Source: Planctomycetota bacterium (GTDB taxonomy: Bacteria > Planctomycetota > Phycisphaerae > Phycisphaerales > UBA1924). Taken from it: a DNA stretch of 64,000 nt. The notes below the pieces were generated by a model, which was not told the DNA's origin, did not search any database, and saw nothing but the letters and a program-made list of their open reading frames with translations. The stretch is taken from NCBI GenBank assembly GCA_013285505.1, contig CP053450.1, forward strand, positions 2,216,796 through 2,280,795, read 5' to 3'. This document shows, piece by piece, positions 38,095-46,779 of the stretch. How positions within the stretch are numbered: the first letter of the stretch is position 1; every line of letters begins with the position of its first letter. The translations under genes and the position numbers were made by a program.

Positions 38095-41000
38095 TCACGG
38101 CTGGATCTGCGTCGCCGAACCCGGGCTCTCCTCGCTCTCTTGGCCCAGGCTGTCGTCGGAGCCACGCACCCGGATCGAGACCAGCGCCGGCTCGCTGTAG
38201 GCGAAGACCTCAGGCCCATCGTCCGAGATGTTGCACCGGACTCGGTAGGTGAAGTGGTCCGACCCCGAGAAGCCGGCGTCGGCGATGTAGAGGAACGACC
38301 CGTCCGACCGCAGGATCAGGTTCCCGCTCGAGGGCGCGACGTACCCATCGTCCCCCGGGCCGAATCCGAGGTCGACCTCGATCGGGCGGAACTCGCCTGC
38401 CCCCGCCTCCTGCCATACGTCGTTGTCGAGCAGGTTGCCCTCGCGGAAGATCCTCGAGTACGTGACGAAGAGGTCGTCGATCGCGAGGCGCGACGCGTTG
38501 TCCCGCAGGCTCGCGGCCTCCGCCATCATCCACTCGATATAGGGCGAGGCCTCAAGCGGGAAGTCCTCGAGGGCCCGGTTGATCTCGGCGTGGAGTTCGT
38601 CGATGCGGACTTCGAGGATCGGGCCCACGGACTGGATGTCGTACGACTCATCGCCCCAGTCGTCGGGGATCGAGTCGTCGTAGTCCGAGAAGTCCTGGAG
38701 CAGCGCGATCACGTCGGCGCTCCGCAAACCGAGCTCGCTGGTACCGGGAACGCTGTGCAGCGCCGAGGTCATCACTTCGCTCAGCTCGAGAGCCCCGGGC
38801 ATAGCCAGCGTGACGTACGCGTCGAGGATGGCCTCCGCGTCGTTGAGCGCCGCTGCGGCATCGAAGACCTGGTTGCCCGGCGTCTGTATGAGGCCCGCGA
38901 TGTGAGGCCGCATGTACCCGCTGCGGATGCGGTTCAGACCCTCGGCATTCAGCCCGTCCAGCGACGACGCGCCCCGTCCGACGACGTCGTCATCGAGCAC
39001 CTTGATCCGCTCCTGCGCACGCTCGAAGTAGCGGTTTTCCGTGTTGAAGCCCCGAGTGACCGACTCGTTGAACGAGAACTCGGATGTATCGGCCCACAGT
39101 CGCTTGATGAGTTCCGCGGCGACCGCGTTGTTGGCCAGTTCCATCTCGACCCACGCCCCGCCGATGTTCTGCTCGTACCGGAAGTGGATGGTCCGCCTCT
39201 GGTTGAATCCGCCATCGTGCTCGATCCGGATCGGAAGCTCGATGACGAATGACTGATCCTCGCCCGCGACCTGACAGTACCAGTAGGGCTCGCGCCACAC
39301 TCCGTCGTTCTCGTTGGCGAGCAGCATCGAGTAGAGCAACTCACGCTTCGACATGTCGAGATCGCCGGTGATCGCGTTGAAACCGTGCCAGCCCAGGTCC
39401 CGCAGCGGCAGCGCATCGCCGTTGTTCCCCCAGTCCGCGACGATGCGGGTCAGCCGCGGCGTGAGCGGCTTGAGGCCCTGCAGCCCGTTCTGGTGCCAGA
39501 GATTGAGCCTCCGCTCATTATTCGCCAGCGGGATGGGCTGATTGTCCTTGAGTGCCGGGATGATCGCATCTTCGATCGCGACCTGCAGTGCGCCCGCCGC
39601 GTCCTTGTAGTTCTGCACCAGTGCGTCGAAGAGCGCAGCGTCCCGTGCCGCGTCGATGACATCGACGTACGCCTCACCCTTCGCGATGATCACGTTCAGA
39701 TCGGGAGGCGATCCGCCTTGGTTCTGCCACGTATCGTGCTGGGCGTCGAACATGTACGCAAAGTACCACGGGTTCTCCCTCGCGAACTGCACGTACGCCG
39801 ACGCGCCGTGCGCCCACGGCTCGGGGGCCACGATCGCCTGCGTGCTCAGGGGCGAAAGGCCGAAGTGCTGCACGTTGACGACCAGGTCGTTCAGGTACCG
39901 CGCGAGCGGCCCGCTCCCGACGGTCTCGTCCGCCATCGACAGCAGGAACGGGTCTGACCGCGTTCCCGCGAACGACTGGCTCGACGCGTCCGACGAGGTG
40001 AAGCTGAACAGGTCGCTTGCCGCGGTCCGGAAGTTCGGGCTCCCCTGGTCGTAGGGCAGGTCCGTCACGTTGTCCGACCGGTAGTCGAGCAACTCGCCCG
40101 CGTCCCGCGTGAATTGCTGCAGCAGAACGTCTTCGGCCACGCCGAACAGAGCGGCCTCGAGGCGGCTGAGCTGGCTGCGCGAGATGTAGACGTCACGGAT
40201 CAGCCCATTCACGTCGTCCTGAAGGTCGCCGATCTGGTCGCCCAGCGCCAGCATGCCGTCCATCATGCTCCCGTAGATCAGGTCCAGCTTCGCCTCGACG
40301 CGGTCGAACCGCTCATTGAGCTGGGTCTGCATGTCCGCCAGCTGCACCCGCATCTGGATGACCTGGTCGTAGATGTCGTCGTCGGTCACACCGTTGCTCG
40401 AAGTCCCCGCGATCCCGAACACCTCGCAGAAGATGTCCGCCGCGGCGCCCGCCATGCTCACGGGATCGCTCTTGTAGTACGCGGTACCCATGACCGCGAG
40501 GCTCCCCGCGATCCGGGCGGACGAGCTGAGGTAGGCGTACGTCGAGTTCACGCCGAGCACCGCGGATCCGAGGTCGAGCTCGCGGGCCGCGTAGCGGTCG
40601 ACCCGCCCGTTCAAGTCCTCGTACTCGCTCTGCATCAGCATCAGTGAGGTGCTGAAGATCGTCGCCCGCGCCGCGGACGACTCTCGGATATCGGCGTTCA
40701 GCCGATCGATCACCTGCTGCATGTACACCTCGTCGTCGGCGTAGTCCACGCTCTCGTAGAACGAGGGCTCGTTGGCGAGCAGATCCGCGATCTCGTCGAT
40801 GCGCGCCTGCGAGATGTCGAATGCTTCGCCGATCGCGCTCACGAGCCGTGACTGGTGCGGGTTGTCGATCCCGTCGTCGGGATCGTCGTCGAGCCCCGAG
40901 CTCAGCGCGGTCAGGTAGTCCTCGTAGGTCGCCGGCATTGCGTTGATCGCGGTGTTGACCCCGCAGAGCTCCGGACGCGAGTCCTGTTCCCAGGCCGCCC

Positions 41001-41721
41001 AGTACCCGTTGTCGTTCAGGTAGCTCCTGAGCACCTGGCTCAGGCTGTTGTGGCGGGGGTGTCCCGACGGGTCCTGGCTGAGGAACCCGTGCACCAGGAG
41101 CGTCCCGAACTCGGGTCGGAGGCCGAAGTTTCGAGACGCCGCCCGCTCCATCTGCACCATGCGGTTTTGCACGGCGATGAACCCGTCCGGGCCCGGCGCC
41201 ACGACGCCGAGCAACTCCAGCGCCCGTTCGCCCACGTCGGTGTCGGCGCCGATGAAGCTGTCGAGATCGGCGTCGTTCGGATCGGACTCGATCTGCACGT
41301 ACCTTACCGCGTGCAGGAAGTTCGCCGTCCGCTTCAGGTCGGGGTCGTTGGGCAACGCCGCCTGCAGCGCCGCGTCGTAGGCGTCACGGAATTCGGTGAT
41401 GGCCTCCTCGCGGAGCTCGGGGTTCCGCTCGACAAACGCCATCGTCGCCGCGACAACCGCGACGACGCGCGGCTTGGTGCCCGGGGTGCTCACCTCGGTG
41501 ACGTCGCCATCGTCGGGGCACATGTCCGGCACGTAGCCGACGATGTAGTCCTCTCGCACGTACTCCGCCGAGCGGACCGCCTGCAGGAACTGCTGGTACG
41601 AGGCCTCGTCGACGATGCCGAAGTCGGCCTGTTGCGCGGTCGCCACCGACCCGGTCGTCCCGACGGTCGCGACGAGCACGAGGGCCGTCATCGTTCGCTG
41701 AATCATTGATCGAACGCTCAT
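38095..41721 (-). CDS. Giant exported protein of unknown function with coiled coil and cadherin-like C-terminus
   Basis: A 1208-residue protein. The start at 41721 has AGGAG with ideal spacing; the frame is open for 180 codons more but those lie opposite the ECF gene. Residues 1-30 form a signal peptide ('TALVLVATVGTTGSVATAQ'). The bulk is acidic, mostly helical and Asp-rich. Residues about 395-440 hold hydrophobic helices ('AYLSSSARIAGSLAVMG', 'SMAGAAADIFCEVFGIAG'), followed by a coiled coil at about 447-530 ('QLNERFDRVEAKLDLIYG', 'LQDDVNGLIRDVYISRSQL'). The last 90 residues are a cadherin-like/VCBS beta domain ('SDGSFLYIADAGFSGSDHFTYRV'). I do not recognise a family. It is divergent from the ECF sigma factor and kinase, which may regulate it. 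Confidence 0.75.
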   Translation of the reverse strand: MSVRSMIQRTMTALVLVATVGTTGSVATAQQADFGIVDEASYQQFLQAVRSAEYVREDYIVGYVPDMCPDDGDVTEVSTPGTKPRVVAVVAATMAFVERNPELREEAITEFRDAYDAALQAALPNDPDLKRTANFLHAVRYVQIESDPNDADLDSFIGADTDVGERALELLGVVAPGPDGFIAVQNRMVQMERAASRNFGLRPEFGTLLVHGFLSQDPSGHPRHNSLSQVLRSYLNDNGYWAAWEQDSRPELCGVNTAINAMPATYEDYLTALSSGLDDDPDDGIDNPHQSRLVSAIGEAFDISQARIDEIADLLANEPSFYESVDYADDEVYMQQVIDRLNADIRESSAARATIFSTSLMLMQSEYEDLNGRVDRYAARELDLGSAVLGVNSTYAYLSSSARIAGSLAVMGTAYYKSDPVSMAGAAADIFCEVFGIAGTSSNGVTDDDIYDQVIQMRVQLADMQTQLNERFDRVEAKLDLIYGSMMDGMLALGDQIGDLQDDVNGLIRDVYISRSQLSRLEAALFGVAEDVLLQQFTRDAGELLDYRSDNVTDLPYDQGSPNFRTAASDLFSFTSSDASSQSFAGTRSDPFLLSMADETVGSGPLARYLNDLVVNVQHFGLSPLSTQAIVAPEPWAHGASAYVQFARENPWYFAYMFDAQHDTWQNQGGSPPDLNVIIAKGEAYVDVIDAARDAALFDALVQNYKDAAGALQVAIEDAIIPALKDNQPIPLANNERRLNLWHQNGLQGLKPLTPRLTRIVADWGNNGDALPLRDLGWHGFNAITGDLDMSKRELLYSMLLANENDGVWREPYWYCQVAGEDQSFVIELPIRIEHDGGFNQRRTIHFRYEQNIGGAWVEMELANNAVAAELIKRLWADTSEFSFNESVTRGFNTENRYFERAQERIKVLDDDVVGRGASSLDGLNAEGLNRIRSGYMRPHIAGLIQTPGNQVFDAAAALNDAEAILDAYVTLAMPGALELSEVMTSALHSVPGTSELGLRSADVIALLQDFSDYDDSIPDDWGDESYDIQSVGPILEVRIDELHAEINRALEDFPLEASPYIEWMMAEAASLRDNASRLAIDDLFVTYSRIFREGNLLDNDVWQEAGAGEFRPIEVDLGFGPGDDGYVAPSSGNLILRSDGSFLYIADAGFSGSDHFTYRVRCNISDDGPEVFAYSEPALVSIRVRGSDDSLGQESEESPGSATQIQP

Positions 41722-41871
41722 GATGATCTCCTGATTGAGAAGGAATGCTGCTCTCTGACTCCGCATCCCGACGAATGCCGGGGTCGCCACCAACCTCCAC
41801 GCCATCCGGAAGTGCATCCCGAAGCCGAATCTGGACTTTTCGCGATTGGCTAGGGCCCGTACTATGGAGCC

Positions 41872-42408
41872 GTGCCCAGCGAAACCCCTAACACGCCCAG
41901 TACGCCGGCCATGTTCGAGGACGTGTATGCGGAGCTGCGCGCTCTCGCGGCCTCCTGGTGGCGCCACCGCAAGGGGGGCGAGACCCTCCAGCCCACCGCC
42001 CTGGTGCACGAGGCCTATCTCAAGCTGGGTTCTGCCGACAGCAGCCGATGGACCGACGAGGAGCACTTCCGCGCCACGGCGGCCACAGCCATGCGGCACG
42101 CCCTGGTCAGTCACGCCCGGGGGAAGGGCCGCGACAAACGCGGCGGTGACTGGGGCCGGGTGACCCTCTCGGGGCTCGGCGACGAGAACGGGCCCGACGA
42201 GATTGATCTCATGGCGCTCGAGGAAGCTCTGACCAAGCTCGAGTCGCTGCATCAGCGGCACGGCCGGGTGGTGGAGTTGCGGTTCTTTGCGGGGCTGACC
42301 GAGCCGCAGATCGCGAGGGTACTCGGAGTGTCCGAGCGCACCGTCAGCACCGATTGGCGGGCGGCCAGAGCGTGGCTGCTCAACGAGCTCGGGCCGCGGA
42401 CGGCGTGA
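41872..42408 (+). CDS. ECF RNA polymerase sigma factor (planctomycete ECF_SigF/TIGR02999-like)
   Basis: A 178-residue sigma factor. Region 2 has 'FEDVYAELRALAASWWRHRKGGETLQPTALVHEAYLKL', typical of PF07638 sigma factors. Region 4 has 'VVELRFFAGLTEPQIARVLGVSERTVSTDWRAARAWLL', the -35 binding helix-turn-helix. The GTG at 41872 is taken as start; the SD sequence is weak, and an internal ATG at 41911 is an alternative. The stop overlaps the start of the Ser/Thr kinase (TGATG). In planctomycetes such ECF factors are often paired with membrane kinases in place of anti-sigma factors, so the kinase probably controls this sigma factor. Confidence 0.92.
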   Translation: MPSETPNTPSTPAMFEDVYAELRALAASWWRHRKGGETLQPTALVHEAYLKLGSADSSRWTDEEHFRATAATAMRHALVSHARGKGRDKRGGDWGRVTLSGLGDENGPDEIDLMALEEALTKLESLHQRHGRVVELRFFAGLTEPQIARVLGVSERTVSTDWRAARAWLLNELGPRTA

Positions 42409-45400
42409 TGGATCCGGCGCGCTACCAGATTGCGGTGTCGATGTTCGAACGGTGCCTCGAGCTCAAGGCCGGGGAACGGGCGGCGTTCCTTGACGCGGAG
42501 TGTGCGGCGGACCCGGAGCTGCGTGAGCAGGTCGAGGGCATGCTGGATGCGGACGCCGCGAGCGAATCGGCGGTGGACCACCCGCTTATGGACAGGCTGC
42601 TCAAGTCGATCGATGAGCCGCCGCTGCCGGACCGCATCGGTCCGTACGTCGTCGTGCGCGAGATCGGCCGCGGCGGGATGGGGGTGGTGTACGAGGCAAC
42701 CCGGGACGACCCGCCTCAGACCGTTGCGCTCAAGGTGCTCTCGGCGTTCGGTTCGCCGGGCGCTCGCGCGGAGGCTCCGCCGCGAGGCCCAGCTGCTGGC
42801 CCAGCTCGACCACCCCGATATTACGCGAGTGCTCGATACCGGTGTTGCCGATTTCCGGGGACAGGTCACGCCCTATCTCGCGATGGAACTCGTCGATGGC
42901 GTTCGCATCGATGAGTTTGTTCGGGCGCACAAGCTCGGGGTGCATGCGCGGATAGAACTGCTCGCTCAGATCGCCGACGCTGTACACGCCGCGCACGTCC
43001 GCGGCATCATCCACCGCGACCTCAAGCCCGCGAACATTCTCGTGTCGCGAGCGGCGGATGGGGCAATCCGCCCGAAGCTTCTGGATTTCGGGGTTGCGCG
43101 GCTGTGCGAGCCGCGGCCGGACGTGACGACGCTGCACACCGCCACGGGCCAGCTTATTGGCACGCTCAACTACATGAGCCCGGAGCAACTGGAGGGTTCT
43201 CCGGCGACCGATCCGCGGATTGATATCTACGCCCTCGGCGTGATCGCGTACGAGTTGCTCTCTGGCGAGCACCCGATCGAGCTCGACGGTCTGTCGGTGG
43301 TGCAGGCGGTCAGCAGGCTGCAGGCACGCCGCGACCCGACGCTCACCATCGACGGCACCCCAGCGCCCAAGCGGCTCGAGGCGATCGTCCTCTCGGCGCT
43401 GGCGCGTGAGCCTGACCGTCGCTACTCCACCGCGGCCGAGCTCGCGGCCGACCTCCGCGCTTTCATCGCCGGCTCAGAGGTCCTTGCCCGTCCGCCCAGC
43501 GCGTCCTACCAACTCCGCGAGTTCGCTCGGCGGAACCGCCTGATGGTCTCTGTCTCGCTCGCGACGATTGCTGCTCTGGCCATCGGGCTGGTCGGGACGA
43601 CGTGGTTCGGGGTGTCTGCCTCGCAGAAGGAGGCACGCTCGCGATGGATGTCGCACCGGGCGTTCATCGCCGCGGCGTCGAGCGCCATCGAGCAAGCCGA
43701 CTTTCTGACCGCCCGCCGCATGCTCGACGACAGCCCGCCGGAACACCGGGGCTGGGAGTGGGGATACCTCGATGCGCAGTTCACCGCCGGGGCCGAGGCC
43801 TTCGGCGGCCGTTCGGTGCACAGCGTGTGCGCTGACCCATCGACGGCGAGCTTCCTCGCGGTCGCGGGAGGGGCTGTGCTCCGGTGGGATGCGTCGAATG
43901 GGGACCTGGTCGAACTTCATCTCTCGAGTGAGGTGCGGGAACTCAGCCGATTCGCATCAGCGGGCCGGGCCGCTGCGGTGCTCGACACGGGGGAGGTAGT
44001 CGTGTTCGACACCGTCTCAGGCGCCGTTCTGGCCGGGTTTGCGCCGAAAGACGGCCTGCCATGGCAGAACCCGACACTCGACGACCAAGGGGGCCGCGTC
44101 TGGATGCGCAACGCGGAGAGTGGGTACGCGATGGATGTGGACTCGGGCGAGGAACTCGCCAGCCACGCAACACGGTTCTCGCGGTTCGACGCGGCGCTGA
44201 GTCCTGACGGCGAGTCGATCCTCCACGTCAGTCCGAACGCGTACACGATGCTGAGAGATATCGAGTCCGGGAGATCTGCTCGTGCGCGGAACAGGTACCC
44301 CGGTGCGATCGTGGCGTTCAGCCCGAGCGGCGAGCGGTTCGCCGTCGGCACAACTCTGCGCACGATTGATGTGTTTCACACCGATTCGCTCACGCGCGAG
44401 CAGACACTCATCGGCCATTCCGGGACGGTCAGGTGCCTCGCCTTCGCCGACGAAGAGACTCTGGTGTCCAGCTTTTCAGATCAGACCTGGCGGGTCTGGG
44501 ACCTGAGCACCGGCGAGCAGCGTCGCGCGGGACCGCTTGCCGGTGTGGCCGAGTCGATCGCCGTTGTCGGGGACAGGCTCGTGACCTGCGATACCGCATC
44601 AGACAAGGCCACAAGCTGGGCCTTGCGCGAGCAGGATGTGCTGCTGCACCCGGAGTTCGTGTACGCGCTCGGATGGTCGCCCGATGGCAGCATGCTCGCG
44701 AGCACGGCCTTCGAACGTGGCGGCACCATCGTCTGGGATGTCGCAACCGGCACCCCCGTCACCGAACTCGACACCGCCGGAAGGACCCTCCCGACGATTC
44801 AGTTCACGCCCGACGGGAAGCACCTTGTTCACACGCACGTCCGCAGCGGAGAGCAGCAGCTCAGTGCGTGGGATACGACCCGTTGGGCACCGGTGTCCGA
44901 CACCGTGACCGAGAGCGAGGTCCGCGAGCTGTGGGGCGACGACGCCGGGCTCCGGCTGTCCATGGAGCGACACGCGCCCTCGGGCGGCTATGTGGCCGTG
45001 CGCCAGAGTGCGAGGACCTGGGTGGTGAGGCGGCGCGGCCGCGAAGTTGCGAGGCTCAACGAAGCCGAGAACGTGCGAGCTGTCACCTGGAGCCCCGACG
45101 GCCGGACGCTCGTCATCGGGACTCAGCCGGGAGAGGCGGTGGTCCACCGCATCCCGGACTTCTCCGTCGTCGCCGAGTTGGAACACGTCACCGGACTTTG
45201 GGCGGCGTGTTTCACACCTGACGGGACGCGGCTGGCCACCGGCGGCGACGACGGCGTCATCCGCGTCTTCGACACCGTGACGTGGGACCTCGTCTTCGAG
45301 CTTCGCGGACACGAGACGTACGTCCACGCGCTCAAGTTCAGCCCGGACGGCACGCAACTGGCCTCGGGATCCGGTGACGGCACGATCCGGCTGTGGAGAT

Positions 45401-45453
45401 CGAGTACCGGGGATTTGCGGAGGGGCGGGGTTCGGAAAGGCGACACGGAGTAG
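42408..45453 (+). CDS. Membrane Ser/Thr protein kinase with WD40-type beta-propeller, frameshifted
   Basis: A receptor-type kinase of about 1014 residues when repaired. The first frame holds an N-terminal region and the P-loop 'GRGGMGVVYEA' and catalytic Lys 'VALKVLSA'. The frame moves by one base within 42755-42778 and continues with 'REAQLLAQLDHPDI', 'IHRDLKPANILV', 'KLLDFGVARL' and 'SPEQLEGSPATDPRIDIYALGV'. One transmembrane helix near residue 380 ('VSLATIAALAIGLVGTTW') follows. The outside part (about 450-1010) is a long WD40-like propeller with repeats such as 'HTATGQ', 'VRCLAFADEETLVSSF', 'FSPDGTQLASGSGDGTIRLW'. Its start overlaps the ECF stop, which suggests one signalling unit. Confidence 0.9.
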
Positions 45454-45559
45454 GTCGCCGTCCGCTCCGGTGGAGAGAGACAACCGACTATCGACGCGGG
45501 ACGATCCGAGAATCCGCCGCCGATCGGCAAAGTGCGATGAAGGGGATCCGGCGCAAACG

Positions 45560-45592
45560 GCAGCAGGCCGATCCCGGGGATCGGCCTGCTGC
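45560..45592. terminator. Strong bidirectional hairpin between convergent genes
   Basis: A perfect 15-bp stem (45560-45574 with 45578-45592) with a 3-base loop lies between the kinase (ends 45453) and the convergent PEP-CTERM-like gene (ends 45629). There is no clear T tract on either side, but the stem is long and very G+C-rich. Confidence 0.65.
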
Positions 45593-45628
45593 TTCGATCT
45601 GTGGATTGTGATCGCCGGGGGCGATCGA

Positions 45629-46285
45629 TCAGCGACGGCGCCGCATGCCGACAAGCCCGCCGAGGGCGAGCAGCGCGGCCGACGCGGGCGTCGGAACGAG
45701 GGTGCCGTCGATGGTGACATTGTCGATCTTCGCGTTGGAGAACGAGCCATCGAACGCGCCGGCGGCGGTCGAGATCTCGATGAACGCGGCGTAGGAATCG
45801 TTGTCGCCGCCGCCGAACGCGGGGACGTTGAGCACGGCCGAGGCGTTGGAGCCGTTGGCGATGTTCTGCAGGCCGGTGTCTGCGACGATCGCTCCGGCGC
45901 CGTTGAGGATGCGGAGGACGTAGAAGCCGACGCCGCCGGGGCCGAAATCGGTCTCGGCATCAAACGCGAAGCTCAGGGAGGTGTTCTCCTGAAGCGACGG
46001 GAGGCCGCCCTCGTTCAAGGTGTTTGTGAGGACGACAGCGGAAGCGCCCTGACCGTCGGCACCGACCGCGTTGAGCTGGTGCGACCAGGAACCGGAGATC
46101 GGATCGGTATCCGAGCGGAAGGACATGGTGCCGAACGCGCCGCCGCCGGCCTCGGTCCAGTTGTCGGAGTCGCCGCCGGTGCCGAATTCGAACCCGCCGT
46201 TGACAGCGATGTCGGCCGTGGCCGCACCGGTCGCGATCGAGACCAGGAGTCCGGCGATACCTACGAGTGTTGTCTTGCGCTGCAT
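45629..46285 (-). CDS. Exported protein with PEP-CTERM-like sorting tail
   Basis: A 218-residue protein starting at ATG 46285 behind GGAGAG. It has a signal peptide ('LVGIAGLLVSIATGAATADIA') and a beta-rich middle ('VNGGFEFGTG', 'SHQLNAVG'). The tail is 'VPTPASAALLALGGLVGMRRRR': a Pro-rich motif, hydrophobic helix and Arg cluster as in PEP-CTERM/VPXXP variants of planctomycetes. It should be processed at the membrane by an exosortase-type enzyme and moved to the surface or exopolysaccharide. The mature part has no known family. Its 5' leader carries hairpins (46286-46450). Confidence 0.85.
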   Translation of the reverse strand: MQRKTTLVGIAGLLVSIATGAATADIAVNGGFEFGTGGDSDNWTEAGGGAFGTMSFRSDTDPISGSWSHQLNAVGADGQGASAVVLTNTLNEGGLPSLQENTSLSFAFDAETDFGPGGVGFYVLRILNGAGAIVADTGLQNIANGSNASAVLNVPAFGGGDNDSYAAFIEISTAAGAFDGSFSNAKIDNVTIDGTLVPTPASAALLALGGLVGMRRRR

Positions 46286-46779
46286 GCTTCTCTCCAAATC
46301 CGGCCGCAAGGGCCTTGTGAATGACAAGGGGTCGAGACTGCTCGCCCCAATGCTGGTGTTCCACCCGAGTTCCGGGCCGGTCTCTGCGACGGGCCTCAGG
46401 GCGTCTGTCGCGGCGGAGTCCGCCCCGGTGGGTCGACGAAACGCCCTGAGACGATCAAGGCCCGATACTCGGCGGAGCGTAACTGTTCCGGATCAATGCC
46501 GCAAGTGTATCTGTCATAAACGTGCAGAAGTAAGTGTTAAATGACGCTTTCGGCGTTCGATCCGGAACGATTCCAGAGTCAGCTTGACAGGCTCAAGGCA
46601 GAAGTTTGCAGTATGTTTGGAATCAAGGCAGGGCCGAACGGTGCCGAACCGGCTCGCCTGCGTGAGAGTTGTCGGCCGCTCGTCAGCAGCGGCAGATCGG
46701 CCGGAGGACGGCCGCTCTCGGCTACCATGCCCACCACTCGATTCCTGGACAGGTTGCGTCCCAACAAGAGGATCCACGA
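46286..46779. other. 494-bp divergent intergenic region with inverted repeats
   Basis: This is the only long gene-free stretch. It separates the PEP-CTERM-like gene from the tricorn-like gene. Seen are a 6-bp hairpin CCTTGT/ACAAGG (46313-46329), a 10-bp stem CTCAGGGCGT/ACGCCCTGAG (46395-46404 with 46441-46450) enclosing a smaller GGCGG/CCGCC hairpin, and an inverted pair GTTCCGGATC/GATCCGGAAC (46485-46494 with 46559-46568). TTGACA at 46584 may be a -35 box for the tricorn gene, but its -10 is not clear. No coding frame here is convincing. Confidence 0.6.

Noticed and set aside
41722..42261. A 180-codon N-terminal extension of the giant exported protein.
   Set aside because: It lies opposite the ECF gene, and the internal start at 41721 has a perfect ribosome site and a signal peptide.
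45374..46324. Long plus-strand frames opposite the PEP-CTERM-like gene.
   Set aside because: They are Arg/Gly/Asp-rich shadows of the minus-strand gene, which has a signal peptide, sorting tail and ribosome site.
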